This document shows, one piece after another, positions 23,663 to 36,942 of a DNA stretch of 64,000 nucleotides (position 1 is its first letter; the number at the start of each line of letters is the position of its first letter). The stretch is from assembly GCF_900106765.1 (NCBI RefSeq), contig NZ_FNNG01000001.1:251774-315773 (forward strand), given 5' to 3'. The notes beneath the pieces were generated by a model that was not told the DNA's origin, did not search any database, and worked only from the letters and a program-made list of their open reading frames with translations. Source of the DNA: Tepidimicrobium xylanilyticum. Lineage in GTDB: Bacteria > Bacillota > Clostridia > Tissierellales > Tepidimicrobiaceae. The position numbers and the translations under genes were made by a program.

Positions 23663-24703
23663 TTAATTATCCATTGTTAATTGCTTGACTTGTACTCCTG
23701 TATAATAATGTTTCAATATCTCCTCATAATCCTTACCATTTTTAGCCATCCCATTTGCCCCCCACTGGCTCATACCTACACCATGTCCATAGCCGATAGT
23801 TTCTATATCTACTATATTGCTTTTTGGATTATAGGTTATTTTAAAATTGGTAGAATTTAAATCAAATAATTCCCTTATCTCCCTTCCATTTACCACAGTA
23901 CCATCAATGGCTATTTTTTTTATCCTGCCACTTTTAGTCTTTTCCACCAACTTTATTTTTTCCCCTAAATTATCCTTAGTTATATTAGCACTTGGATATT
24001 TTCTGAGTATCTTATTTATAAACTCATCTCCCGTCATAGTTACTACGCTCCTAAACTTAGGAGCATCCTCTTCATAAGGACTTTCTACTGATTTTAAATA
24101 GGGTCTATCTATTGCAAATACATCTAAGGCATCCTCCGTCATTCCTCCACTGGTGGAATGGTACAAAGGCTCTATTATCTCTCCATCATAATATAGAGCC
24201 TGGCCTTTCGTGCTATTTACCGCTTCTTCAATTTTAGGCCAATATTTTTCTTCCCAATCCTTGGCATGGATAGTTTTTAGTTCATCTAATGTCAGATAAG
24301 CTTGGCAATGGATACCTGTACAAAGAGGAGCTTCTATGTGATCAGGATGCCCCTCCTTATAATTTAAAGTCCTACTTATGGCATAGGTTCTGCTCGCCAC
24401 CGCCTGTGCCTTTAATGCTTCAATATGAAATTCCCCTGGCATTTCAGCAGCTACTACTCCCTTAACATATTCTTCTAATTCCATATGAATGACCTGCTGA
24501 TTCCTAGTATCATATACCTTTATATAGCCATCAAATAATTCCTTCCCCTCTTCAACTTCATTGTCATCTTCCTCTCGAGAAGTAAAAAATTTATTCCTTT
24601 CTCTATTTTCCTTAGGTGTAAAATTAAAGGTCATTACTATTATAGATGGAATGATGATGACTATTAATAATATTCCAATTGTATAGATGCCTATTTTTTT
24701 CAT
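23663..24703 (-). CDS. spoIID: Stage II sporulation protein D (lytic transglycosylase)
   Basis: Septal peptidoglycan transglycosylase of the engulfment machine, in the mother-cell membrane. 346 residues. A transmembrane anchor lies at ~5-27. The SpoIID motifs EEYVKGVVAAEMPGEFHIEALKAQAVASRT, YHSTSGGMTEDA and GYGHGVGMSQWGANGMA are present. A Cys pair (CTGIHC) matches the metal site of clostridial SpoIID. The last residues QLTMDN are encoded by a heptanucleotide repeat that overlaps the stop. Confidence 0.95.
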   Translation of the reverse strand: MKKIGIYTIGILLIVIIIPSIIVMTFNFTPKENRERNKFFTSREEDDNEVEEGKELFDGYIKVYDTRNQQVIHMELEEYVKGVVAAEMPGEFHIEALKAQAVASRTYAISRTLNYKEGHPDHIEAPLCTGIHCQAYLTLDELKTIHAKDWEEKYWPKIEEAVNSTKGQALYYDGEIIEPLYHSTSGGMTEDALDVFAIDRPYLKSVESPYEEDAPKFRSVVTMTGDEFINKILRKYPSANITKDNLGEKIKLVEKTKSGRIKKIAIDGTVVNGREIRELFDLNSTNFKITYNPKSNIVDIETIGYGHGVGMSQWGANGMAKNGKDYEEILKHYYTGVQVKQLTMDN

Positions 24704-24806
24704 CTCTTCCCCCTCTTACCTTTGGTATATGAACGGCCTTCATCTTCTTTTAAATTATTTAACGGTCTAATACCATATAATATGCAAAGAAAAATAAATT
24801 TATAAC

Positions 24807-24831
24807 TAAAAAAGGGACGACCCATCGTCCC
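24807..24831 (-). terminator. Intrinsic terminator after murA
   Basis: GGGACGA, TGGG, TCGTCCC, then six T residues on the minus strand. It separates murA from spoIID. Confidence 0.88.
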
Positions 24832-24854
24832 AAAAATTTATGAATATTTACATT

Positions 24855-24996
24855 TGAAAGGTATGTATTTGGGAAGCTATGACCCCAAAAACTGGTCCAA
24901 GAAAAGTTCTTCAGAAAATGAACTTAATAAAACGACATGAAAACTAACCCGGACAATTAAACATTGTGAACTGTGCATTTAGTCCTTGTCAATTGG
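24855..24996. repeat. Repeat-bearing intergenic segment upstream of spoIID / downstream of murA
   Basis: Positions 24858-24873 (ATGTATTTGGGAAGC) resemble the arm of the element at 59245-59331. Positions 24951-24996 carry degenerate heptads (CATTGTG, AACTGTG, then TTGTCAATTGG) ending at the murA stop codon. No coding potential is apparent. Confidence 0.5.
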
Positions 24997-24997
24997 T

Positions 24998-26248
24998 TTA
25001 GGCCCTTTTTACATTAGCTCCTAATCTAATAAGTTTTCCTTCTATGTCTTCATAGCCTCTATCTACATGATATATATCCCTAATTTCTGTAACCCCATCG
25101 GCTACTAAACCAGCCAAAATCAAAGCAGCTCCTGCCCTTAAATCTGTAGCTTTAACTGGAGCCGACATTAAGTTGTCAATCCCTTGAATTATAGCTGATC
25201 TACCATCTATTTTAATATCTGCTCCCATTCGCTTCAGTTCATCCACATGCATAAATCTATTTTCAAAAACTGTTTCTATTATAACACTTGTCCCTTTTGC
25301 AACGCTCATCAAGGACATAAATTGTGCTTGCATATCTGTCGGAAAACCAGGATAAGGCAAAGTTTTAATATCTACTGCTTTTAATTCATCAGTTCCTATT
25401 ACCCTTACCTTGTCATTATTTTCAATAATAGTGCATCCTGATTCTCTTAGCTTTGCAATAATAGGCTTAATATGACTAGTTATAACATTTTCTACTACCA
25501 CATCTCCTTTAGTAATGGCAGCAGCAACCATATATGTGCCTGCTTCAATTCTATCAGGAATGATAGAATGGGTGCATCCTCCTAACTCCTTTACCCCTTT
25601 TATTCTAATGCTACTGGTTCCTGCACCTTTTATATCCGCTCCCAATTTATTAAGGAAATTAGCCAAATCTACTATTTCTGGTTCCATGGCAGCGTTATCG
25701 ATGATGGTTTCACCTTCTGCCATTACTGCAGCCATCATTATATTCTCTGTGGCTCCAACGCTTGGAAAGTCTAAGTAAATCCTATCCCCCACCAATTTGC
25801 CTGCATAGGCACCAATATTACCATGGTCAACATCGATTTGAGCTCCTAAAGCTCTAAAACCTTTTAAATGTAAATCGATTGGTCTGGTTCCTATAGCACA
25901 GCCACCAGGTAAAGAAGTTTTAGTCTTTCCTATTCTAGTTAACAGAGGCCCCATAACTAAAAAAGAAGCTCTCATCTTGCTCATCAATTCATAGGGCGTC
26001 TCGTAGTTGTTAATATCTTTTGAATTAATCTTTATAATTCCTTTATCCAAAAATTCTATTTTTGCTCCTAATGAAGATAATACCTCACATATCACTTCTA
26101 CATCCTTAAGTTTAGGCACATCTTCAAGTATAATATCCTCAGTTCCCAATAAAGATGCGGCCAAAATGGGTAAAGCTGAATTCTTAGCTCCTCCTATTCT
26201 TACATTTCCTTTTAATGGTTTGCTCTTTTCTACAATCAATTTTTCCAA
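24998..26248 (-). CDS. murA: UDP-N-acetylglucosamine 1-carboxyvinyltransferase
   Basis: First committed step of peptidoglycan precursor synthesis, cytosolic. 416 residues. Signatures: GGAKNSALPILAASLL, GGCAIGTRPIDLHLKGF (catalytic Cys loop), PYPGFPTDMQAQFM and RAGAALILAGL. The frame is open from 26302, but TTG at 26248 follows AGGAGGG with ideal spacing and starts (M)EKLIVEKSKPLKG as the family expects. It probably forms an operon with the upstream ywmB gene. Confidence 0.95.
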   Translation of the reverse strand: MEKLIVEKSKPLKGNVRIGGAKNSALPILAASLLGTEDIILEDVPKLKDVEVICEVLSSLGAKIEFLDKGIIKINSKDINNYETPYELMSKMRASFLVMGPLLTRIGKTKTSLPGGCAIGTRPIDLHLKGFRALGAQIDVDHGNIGAYAGKLVGDRIYLDFPSVGATENIMMAAVMAEGETIIDNAAMEPEIVDLANFLNKLGADIKGAGTSSIRIKGVKELGGCTHSIIPDRIEAGTYMVAAAITKGDVVVENVITSHIKPIIAKLRESGCTIIENNDKVRVIGTDELKAVDIKTLPYPGFPTDMQAQFMSLMSVAKGTSVIIETVFENRFMHVDELKRMGADIKIDGRSAIIQGIDNLMSAPVKATDLRAGAALILAGLVADGVTEIRDIYHVDRGYEDIEGKLIRLGANVKRA

Positions 26249-26265
26249 CGAAATCCCTCCTATTT

Positions 26266-27036
26266 CTAGTAGCCTATGGTTATTATGGGTGTGCCTATCC
26301 AAATATAGGTCTTATTATCATATTCACTAAAGCGAACTGCAATATTCAAATTCATTTTCTTATTCCCTGTAAATACATACTCCTCAATATAAGGAGTAAA
26401 TATAGAAAAGCTTAATATATCATCTTCCTTATATTCTTCTACTACATATCCTTCTATTAATTCTGTAACTTCTAATATCTTTTCCTCATTCCTCTTTGCA
26501 TCTACTTTATCATCAAAAGATCCGATTATGCAAGTAGTAATATTTACAGGCTTATTGTATTCATCAAAAAACTTTTCTACCTCTAATATTATATCATTTA
26601 TTTTATCAAATTTCTCCCTATTTATAAAATTTATAAACAGGGTGGTTTCGCCTGAACCATATTCTACGTCTTTATAGGAGGATAATGTAATAGTAACAAA
26701 ATTATTATAACCGTCCAAACCCTGAACCGTAAATTGAATAAATCCATCATCCTCTATCAGGTCTTCCCAATAATAATTCTTATGGGAACCATCTGTTCCT
26801 ATATTCAACATATCTCTAATAGAATAGCCAATATCTTTAATTTCTAAAGTGCCAATGAACCTATCCAATATAGTACCACCTAAGCATATATCCCCTTCTT
26901 CAAAATTAGCTCCAGTAGTTTCTAAAATTCCCATCAACAGCTCTCTTTCCTCATATTCATCCTCACCAAATCCAAATATGGGGATTAATAAAATAAGGAT
27001 AATTCCTATAATTATAAACTTACCATAATTTTTCAT
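26266..27036 (-). CDS. ywmB: YwmB family protein
   Basis: 256 residues with an N-terminal membrane or signal helix (KFIIIGIILILLIPIFGFG). The rest (LLMGILETTGANFEEGDICLGG; GQxY-like strands; NKKMNLNIAVRFSEYDNKTYIWIGTPIITIGY) matches the extracytoplasmic YwmB/TATA-box-binding-like fold seen between atpC and murA in Bacillus. Function is unknown. Assignment rests on conserved position plus the C-terminal Y-x-IGTPIIT-x-Y pattern. Confidence 0.75.
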   Translation of the reverse strand: MKNYGKFIIIGIILILLIPIFGFGEDEYEERELLMGILETTGANFEEGDICLGGTILDRFIGTLEIKDIGYSIRDMLNIGTDGSHKNYYWEDLIEDDGFIQFTVQGLDGYNNFVTITLSSYKDVEYGSGETTLFINFINREKFDKINDIILEVEKFFDEYNKPVNITTCIIGSFDDKVDAKRNEEKILEVTELIEGYVVEEYKEDDILSFSIFTPYIEEYVFTGNKKMNLNIAVRFSEYDNKTYIWIGTPIITIGY

Positions 27037-27060
27037 ACCCTTACCTCCAATTGTTTTTAA

Positions 27061-27126
27061 GGAAAGGGTATTTTAGTAAAAATGTAAAGGGGGACAAACA
27101 TTTTTATCATAAAAAATACCCTTTCC
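27061..27126 (-). promoter_or_regulatory. Large inverted repeat with embedded promoter between atpC and ywmB
   Basis: The 14-base arms GGAAAGGGTATTTT (27061-27074) and AAAATACCCTTTCC (27113-27126) are perfectly complementary. Inner arms AAAAATGT/ACATTTTT extend the structure. On the minus strand TTGTCC (27097-27092), 16 bases, TAAAAT (27075-27070) could serve ywmB-murA. Read-through RNA from atpC would fold the whole hairpin. Confidence 0.6.
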
Positions 27127-27168
27127 TTTGATTAAAGTATTGCCAAGAAAGGGTACTTTTTATACTTA

Positions 27169-27591
27169 TCATTCTATATTTTCATCGCTAAATTTTTTTA
27201 GTTCTGCTACTTCTAACCTATTCAATGCTCGTCTAAGGGCATTTTCAGCCCTAATTATATCCAATCCTTCAGGCTTGTTCTTTAAACGCTCTTCTGCTCT
27301 TAATTTTGCTTCTTCAGCCCTTCCTACATCTATCTCTTCAGGCCATTCTGCCGAATCGGTTACTATAATGGTCTTATCCTTTTGAACTGATATATAACCG
27401 CTTGTAATTGCAGCTACTCGCTCTTTTCCATCCTTTTTGATTCTTACCTTACCAATAGAAAGGGGAGTAATTATTGGAGCCCTATTTTTTAAAACGGCTA
27501 AATCCCCTTCAACTGCCCTAACGATGACCATATCCACTTCATCGGAAAAGAAAGCTCTTTCTGGAGTGACTATCTCAAGCATAAAACCCAT
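27169..27591 (-). CDS. atpC: ATP synthase F1 epsilon subunit
   Basis: 140 residues. The N-terminal beta-barrel (MLEIVTPERAFFSDEVDMVIVRAVEGDLAVLKNRAPIITPL) and C-terminal helical hairpin (ARAEEAKLRAEERL...ALRRALNRLEVAEL) are typical. Last gene of the atp operon, two bases after atpD. Confidence 0.95.
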   Translation of the reverse strand: MGFMLEIVTPERAFFSDEVDMVIVRAVEGDLAVLKNRAPIITPLSIGKVRIKKDGKERVAAITSGYISVQKDKTIIVTDSAEWPEEIDVGRAEEAKLRAEERLKNKPEGLDIIRAENALRRALNRLEVAELKKFSDENIE

Positions 27592-27593
27592 AA

Positions 27594-29868
<2,275 letters not shown>

Positions 29869-29897
29869 TTATTACACCCCCAATTATTAAGGGAATA

Positions 29898-31418
<1,521 letters not shown>

Positions 31419-31961
31419 CTATATTGTTGCGCCTTTTATAGCTTTTTCCAAATTTTCTAATTGTGCTTTTATAGTTCCATCAATGATTTTGTTTTCTATC
31501 TTTAAAAGAACTCCTCCTATTATGTCCTTATCTATCACGTTATTAAGTATTATAGTTTTACTGGTCCTATTGCTAAGGATTGTAATCAATTTATCTTTAA
31601 TTTTATTGTCCATTTCAACAGCAGTTACCGCAGTTACCTCTAAAATATTGTTATGTTCATTGTATAGTTTAATAAATTCTTTAGATATTTCTAATAAGAA
31701 TCCTTCCCTTCTTTTATCTACCACTATATATAAAAAATTTAGGAACTCATTGGATACCTTCTCTTTGAATATGGAAGTCAATAGTTCCTTCTTTTCATCC
31801 TTTGAAATCTTTGGGTGTTTAAGTACTTTTTGAAGCATTTCTTCTTTTTTAATTATTTCCATAATGTAAGCAATATCTTCTTTAAATTTTTCCAAGACAT
31901 TTAACTCTAAACCTGCTTCAAATAGAGCTTCAGCATATCTTTTACTTACTAATTTTGCCAT
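31419..31961 (-). CDS. atpH: ATP synthase F1 delta subunit
   Basis: Peripheral stalk cap, 180 residues. N-terminal KRYAEALFEAGLELN and C-terminal VIDKDIIGGVLLKIENKIIDGTIKAQLENLEK are typical. It overlaps atpF by 13 bases. Confidence 0.96.
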   Translation of the reverse strand: MAKLVSKRYAEALFEAGLELNVLEKFKEDIAYIMEIIKKEEMLQKVLKHPKISKDEKKELLTSIFKEKVSNEFLNFLYIVVDKRREGFLLEISKEFIKLYNEHNNILEVTAVTAVEMDNKIKDKLITILSNRTSKTIILNNVIDKDIIGGVLLKIENKIIDGTIKAQLENLEKAIKGATI

Positions 31962-32458
31962 TCTCTCGTACCTACCTCATCTAAAAATTTTTCTATTAAT
32001 TCCTGTTGGGAAACCATATCCACATTCTTTTCAATTATCTTAGATGCAATTAAAACTGCCATCTCGCCAGCTTGGATCCTTACTTCTAAAAGGGCCTTTT
32101 CCCTTTCAGCTTGAATTTCCCTCTTAGCTCTCTCTATAATACTTTCTGCTTCCTTCTTAGCTTCAGCTATTAAATTCTCTTTTATTTCTTCTCCTCTTCT
32201 TCTTCCAGCTTCAATTATTCCTTGGCTTTCTTTTCTTGCTTCTAATAGCTTGGCTTCATATTCTGCTCTTAACTTATCTGCCTCTTCTTTTAATATTTTT
32301 GCACTATCTATATCATTTTGAATCTTTTCTTTTCTTTCATTAAGTATCTTAGAAACTGGTTTATATAATAATTTTGAAAGCCCCCAAAATAGTATCAAAA
32401 CTGCTATTAGTGTTAAGATCATCGATGGGAGTTCTGGTATTACCCTTATATCAAACAT
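31949..32458 (-). CDS. atpF: ATP synthase Fo b subunit
   Basis: Peripheral stalk, 169 residues. One N-terminal membrane helix (MILTLIAVLILFWGLSKLLYKPVSKIL) and a long charged coiled coil rich in Glu/Lys/Ala. A single b gene, consistent with a homodimer. Confidence 0.96.
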   Translation of the reverse strand: MFDIRVIPELPSMILTLIAVLILFWGLSKLLYKPVSKILNERKEKIQNDIDSAKILKEEADKLRAEYEAKLLEARKESQGIIEAGRRRGEEIKENLIAEAKKEAESIIERAKREIQAEREKALLEVRIQAGEMAVLIASKIIEKNVDMVSQQELIEKFLDEVGTREWQN

Positions 32459-32523
32459 AACTAAGCCTCCTTTTTATAAGGGGTATTAGAGATCGGGCTC
32501 CTACATAATTGGAACCCCTCTCC

Positions 32524-32841
<318 letters not shown>

Positions 32842-33513
32842 TTAATCTAAATTGCCACCTATAAATATCATGGTTAGCATAGAAAAGATAAAAGTCTGTA
32901 ATATCCCTGAAAACAGGTCAAAATAAGCATGCAATGGCGGAGTTATTATTGGTGCTATATAACCCAAAGCCTGGTACAACAATCCCATTATAATAACCCC
33001 ACTCAAAATATTCCCAAATAAACGGAAAGATAAAGATATAGGGTTAGCCAGCTCTCCAATTATATTTAAAGGAGTTAAAAAAGCCATTGGCTCAGTAAAC
33101 CCTTTTAAGTAACCTAATAAACCATTGGTTTTAAGTCCATAATATTGGGTTAAAATAAAAGTTATCAATGCTAATGTTAAGGTTACACTGTAATTTGATG
33201 TAGGTGGGGTAAACCCCAATAATCCAAATAGATTAGCAAACAATAAGAATGCCATAAGAGTAAATATGTAAGAGGCAAATCTTACATGTTTAGCTCCCAT
33301 AGTCTGTTTAACTAAATTTTCTACTGCCTCAACAGCAAGTTCAATCACATTAAGGAAATTTGAAGGTTTCTCATCTGGACTTGCTTGTTTTACCTTTTTA
33401 TTTACTATTGCAGCTAAAATAAGTAATATTATCACTACCAAATAAACATTAACTACAGTATCAGGTATAAAGATTGATTTACCAAATACGTTTAATGTAA
33501 ATTCTATTTTCAA
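32842..33513 (-). CDS. atpB: ATP synthase Fo a subunit
   Basis: Membrane stator channel, 223 residues with five to six helices. The essential Arg lies in NPISLSFRLFGNILSG. It pairs with the c ring in ion translocation. Confidence 0.96.
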   Translation of the reverse strand: MKIEFTLNVFGKSIFIPDTVVNVYLVVIILLILAAIVNKKVKQASPDEKPSNFLNVIELAVEAVENLVKQTMGAKHVRFASYIFTLMAFLLFANLFGLLGFTPPTSNYSVTLTLALITFILTQYYGLKTNGLLGYLKGFTEPMAFLTPLNIIGELANPISLSFRLFGNILSGVIIMGLLYQALGYIAPIITPPLHAYFDLFSGILQTFIFSMLTMIFIGGNLD

Positions 33514-33574
33514 ATATCTCTAACCTCCTCTCTACCTTTCATATATAATAGTATAACAAATTCCTTTAATGTGA

Positions 33575-33985
33575 TTAATCTTTATTTTTTTTATAATCTT
33601 TATAATCTGTATTGATAACTGTAGAGCTAAAAATTACTATTTTTATCATAAGTAGACCAAGTACTGTTGTTAAAAAATTTAAATAATCAGCAATAGCTGC
33701 TATAATCAATACTGTTGCATATATTGAATACCTAATGAAGTAATGGAATATTGAATAAAAATAAGCCTTTGACGATTCCATAGTCACTGCTCTCGTAACA
33801 GTTTTTTCAATTAGTTTAAAACCTAAAATACCTATAATTGTTCCAAAAATAAATCCTAGAACATAAGGTTTCGCATCTCTTATCCCTATAAACATTATTC
33901 CTATAATAATCAAGCTATATACAAGTGTTTTGCTAATTATATGTAATACCAATTTTTCGTCATTAAACATCCTTTCACTTCCCAT
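33575..33985 (-). CDS. atpI: ATP synthase subunit I (AtpI-like)
   Basis: 136 residues with four membrane helices (LVYSLIIIGIMFIGI, YVLGFIFGTIIGILGFKLIE, IFHYFIRYSIYATVLIIAAIADYL, LLMIKIVIF). This matches the ATP synthase I chain family, implicated in c-ring assembly. It overlaps the upstream atpZ-like gene by 11 bases. Confidence 0.85.
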   Translation of the reverse strand: MGSERMFNDEKLVLHIISKTLVYSLIIIGIMFIGIRDAKPYVLGFIFGTIIGILGFKLIEKTVTRAVTMESSKAYFYSIFHYFIRYSIYATVLIIAAIADYLNFLTTVLGLLMIKIVIFSSTVINTDYKDYKKNKD

Positions 33986-34211
33986 TATTTTTATGCTTAC
34001 CTGTTAATTTGAATAAATTTAAAAAGCCTGTTCCTGCTCCCAATATGATAAATACTAAAGTAAATACCATCTCTGTATGAAATATCCTGTCTACAAATCC
34101 ACCTAAATATACTCCTAAAATTATAGGAGTTATGACAGATAAACCTATTTGGGTTATTAAGCTCAAGTATTGAATCACGTTCTTGTCACTCTTTCTATTC
34201 AAGCAAAACAC
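33975..34211 (-). CDS. atpZ: AtpZ/AtpI family protein, first gene of the atp operon
   Basis: Up to 78 residues with two helices (LSLITQIGLSVITPIILGVYLGGFVDR and MVFTLVFIILGAGTGFLNLFKL). The GVYLGGFVDRIF and GxGTGFLNLF motifs fit the AtpZ family, proposed to handle divalent cations or assist Fo assembly. GTG at 34211 has its site too close; TTG at 34202 is eight bases from GGAG and may be the true start. Confidence 0.85.
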   Translation of the reverse strand: MFCLNRKSDKNVIQYLSLITQIGLSVITPIILGVYLGGFVDRIFHTEMVFTLVFIILGAGTGFLNLFKLTGKHKNNGK

Positions 34212-34418
34212 TCCAAACTTAATTATTGAATATATATACCTTAACTTGGAAAATTCATATAATATAAATATACTTTAAATTTAAAAAAATTGCAAACATT
34301 ATTAGGCAAAAAATACATTAAATTATAATCTGTGTTATACAATATCTCACAAAATATCTCAATTTTCTTCCTTATTAAAACTAATATCATTCATCACTTT
34401 AGCACCTATAATATTCAA

Positions 34419-34690
34419 CTAATAAATTAATATTGGACTACAATTTTTGTAAGAAAAACCTAAAATTTCAGCACCCACCTTTCTAATAACTCTTTTACCG
34501 GTTTGTAAGCATTCCACTACAACAGTGCTTTCAGAAATGTTTTGTCCAGCTTCAACCATCTGTACTATCTTTTCACCCCTAACAAATTCAATATATTTTT
34601 TATATCTGTAATAGTAACAGCTCCATCATCTACCTTTAAATCTTTTATATAATGGGCTATTACTTTGAAGGACTCAAGAACTTTAGGCAT
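34419..34690 (-). pseudogene. Frameshifted N-terminal remnant of a regulator (PAS/sigma-54 activator type suspected)
   Basis: ATG at 34690 has a good site (AAGGAG). The first ~30 residues (MPKVLESFKVIAHYIKDLKV...) run in one frame. A one-base shift near 34570 joins them to KKYIEFVRGEKIVQMVEAGQ, then NISESTVVVECLQTGKRVIR and KVGAEILGFSYKN, ending at a stop at 34419. The second part resembles the input region of sigma-54 dependent activators; that call is tentative. The AAA+ and DNA-binding domains are absent. It lies beyond atoE, so it may be a lost regulator of the ketone module. Confidence 0.55.
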
Positions 34691-34742
34691 CTATACAACT
34701 CCTTATCCAATGTATAATTTAATGCTTACTATATCAATATAC

Positions 34743-34780
34743 ACTAAAAAGAACCTCTTAATTAAGAGGTTCTTTTTAGT
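34743..34780. terminator. Terminator downstream of atoE
   Basis: A 19-base perfect palindromic half (ACTAAAAAGAACCTCTTAA) meets its complement with essentially no loop beyond the AATT centre; T-runs lie on both sides. Confidence 0.9.
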
Positions 34781-34789
34781 ATACGACTT

Positions 34790-36139
34790 TTAAAGCAATA
34801 AAAGTGCCAACGATATCAATACGCCAGAATACAATAATATCATTAAGCAGAATCCCATAATATCTCTTGCTCCCAAACCTGCAATTCCTAAAGCAGGTAA
34901 AGCCCAAAAAGGTTGAATCATATTAGTCCATGCATCACCCCAAGCAATTGCCAGAGCAGTTTTCGCTACAGGCACTCCAAGTTCTATACTAGCAGGCATC
35001 ATTATAGGAGCTTGCACAGCCCATTGGCCTCCACCAGAAGGTACAAAGAAGTTTACTACACCAGCGGCCCAGAAAGTAAACAATGGGTACGTTTTAGCTG
35101 TGGAAATATTTACGAACCAATTAGAAATATACTCAGCCAAACTAGCGCCATCTCCTGTATGTCCAGTCATCATACCCATAATCCCGGCATAAAATGGGAA
35201 CTGTAGTATAACTCCCGAAGTACCTTTTGTAGCTTCAGAAATAGCACTAATAAATCTCCTTGGCGTTTGATGAAATAACATGCCAAAAGTTAGAAAAATT
35301 AAGTTAACAATATCCAAGTTTAATGCAAAACCTTTAGTTCTAAAATAATTCACTATATATATTAAAGATATTACTACAATAATGTAAGTAATAATCCTGC
35401 TGTTTTCAATCTTATCTGCAGGTGTAGAATTGTAATCTGCATCAGTTACCGCTTCCTCTTCTTCTAAAAGCTTCCTATCTATAGTAACGGTATGTTCCTT
35501 AGAAGGATGCATAGCCCTGTTGATTAAAGGTAATGTTAATATTAATACTCCTGAAATGATTAGGTTTAACGATGAAAAAATAGTTTGGGATGTTGGTATA
35601 ATTTCTGTAACTGCCCCTGCTGTCATAACTGATAAATCATTAGTAGGTGTTGCTAATGTCAATGGAATAGATGCAGATAGACCACCATGCCATACTAGGA
35701 AACCGCTATATGCACTGGCTATCAATAACCTATAATCTACATCTTCCACTTGTTTAGCCAATTCCCTTGCATATAAAGCACCAATTACTAGTCCAAAGCC
35801 CCAATTGAGCCAGGACCCTATAGCAGAAATAAAAGAAACAGCCATAATTGCCTGTGTTGGAGTCTTAGCTAGTTTAGCAAGAGCTTTTAAAGCCTTTTTA
35901 ATTGGAGGAGAACTTGCCAAAGTATGTCCTGTTACCAGTACTAAAGCCATTTGCATGGAAAAAGACAGTAATCCCCAAACACCATTTCCCCAATGGTTAA
36001 TCATCGTTATCGGTCCTTGCCCAGTTACAACTACACTCAGAATTAGAGTTATAAATGTAATGAAAATTGCAAATAGAAAAGCATCGGGCAAATATTTTTG
36101 GACCAAAACTACAAGCGCATTCGTGAATTTTTTAAACAT
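34790..36139 (-). CDS. atoE: Short-chain fatty acid / acetoacetate permease (AtoE family)
   Basis: Imports short-chain fatty acids. 449 residues and about 11-12 membrane helices. Family motifs: ASSPPIKKALKALAKLAKTP, SWLNWGFGLVIGALYARELAK, FFVPSGGGQWAVQAPIMMPA and AWGDAWTNMIQPFWALPALGIAGL. ATG at 36139 (MFKKFTNALVVLVQKYLPDAF) follows AGAGGGGG; an upstream in-frame ATG at 36193 lacks one. Last gene of the thlA-ctfA-ctfB-atoE run. Confidence 0.95.
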   Translation of the reverse strand: MFKKFTNALVVLVQKYLPDAFLFAIFITFITLILSVVVTGQGPITMINHWGNGVWGLLSFSMQMALVLVTGHTLASSPPIKKALKALAKLAKTPTQAIMAVSFISAIGSWLNWGFGLVIGALYARELAKQVEDVDYRLLIASAYSGFLVWHGGLSASIPLTLATPTNDLSVMTAGAVTEIIPTSQTIFSSLNLIISGVLILTLPLINRAMHPSKEHTVTIDRKLLEEEEAVTDADYNSTPADKIENSRIITYIIVVISLIYIVNYFRTKGFALNLDIVNLIFLTFGMLFHQTPRRFISAISEATKGTSGVILQFPFYAGIMGMMTGHTGDGASLAEYISNWFVNISTAKTYPLFTFWAAGVVNFFVPSGGGQWAVQAPIMMPASIELGVPVAKTALAIAWGDAWTNMIQPFWALPALGIAGLGARDIMGFCLMILLYSGVLISLALLLL

Positions 36140-36237
36140 ATTAATGCCCCCTCTAAACGCATTTATACTGAAAGAATGTTTGCTAAATAACATATAGTGT
36201 CCAGATTATTATGAATATTCTGAATATTATTTTGGAT

Positions 36238-36270
36238 AAATAGCACCCGGATAACGACCAGATGCTATTT
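36238..36270 (-). terminator. Hairpin between ctfB and atoE
   Basis: On the minus strand AAATAGCA plus five further positions (two G-U) pairs with UGCUAUUU and neighbours across a 7 base loop. The following tract TATTTATCC is only weakly U-rich, so partial termination or mRNA processing is more likely than a full stop. Confidence 0.6.
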
Positions 36271-36282
36271 TAAATTAAACCT

Positions 36283-36942
36283 TTATACTTCCATCTCTTT
36301 TAAGTCGTCAGCTATAATAAGCTTTGCTTCTGTAGCCTCTTGAACCTGTTCTACTGTAAATTCTGGATTTATCTCCTTTAATACTATGCCATTATCGGCA
36401 ATTTCCATTACCCCCATTTCTGTAACTATCATATCCACCTGTTTTGCAGCAGTTAGAGGCAGGGTACATTTTTTAAGAATTTTATGGTTCCCTTTTACAG
36501 TATGTTCCATAGCAATTATTACTTTCTTTGCTCCTACCACTAGGTCCATGGCACCCCCCATGCCTGGAACCATCTTCCCTGGTATCATCCAGTTAGCTAA
36601 ATTCCCTTCTTCGTCTACCTGTAAAGCACCTAGTACTGTAACGTCCACATGGCCTCCTCGAATAATTCCAAAGGATGTAGCTGAATCAAAGAAAGCTCCC
36701 CCAGGCAATATGGTCACTGGTTGGCCTCCAGCATTAACTATGTAGGGATCCTCTTCTCCTGCTTTTGGAGCAGGCCCTAATCCAACAAATCCATTTTCAG
36801 ATTGAAATAATATATTTACTCCCTCTGGAATATAATTGGCTACTAAAGTAGGCAATCCAATACCTAAATTTACTATATCTCCGTCCTTTAATTCCTTAGC
36901 TACCCTTTTTGCTATTATCTCTTTAATTTTGTCCTTATCCAT
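36283..36942 (-). CDS. ctfB: 3-oxoacid CoA-transferase subunit B (CtfB/AtoA type)
   Basis: 219 residues. The catalytic Glu lies in the motif [39 protein letters not shown] is also conserved. It transfers CoA between acyl-CoA and acetoacetate or short-chain acids together with subunit A. It overlaps ctfA by one base (ATG over the stop), indicating translational coupling. Confidence 0.95.
   Translation of the reverse strand: MDKDKIKEIIAKRVAKELKDGDIVNLGIGLPTLVANYIPEGVNILFQSENGFVGLGPAPKAGEEDPYIVNAGGQPVTILPGGAFFDSATSFGIIRGGHVDVTVLGALQVDEEGNLANWMIPGKMVPGMGGAMDLVVGAKKVIIAMEHTVKGNHKILKKCTLPLTAAKQVDMIVTEMGVMEIADNGIVLKEINPEFTVEQVQEATEAKLIIADDLKEMEV

Noticed and set aside
34913-35206. Plus-strand open frame opposite atoE
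   Set aside because: Low-complexity antisense translation without initiation signals.
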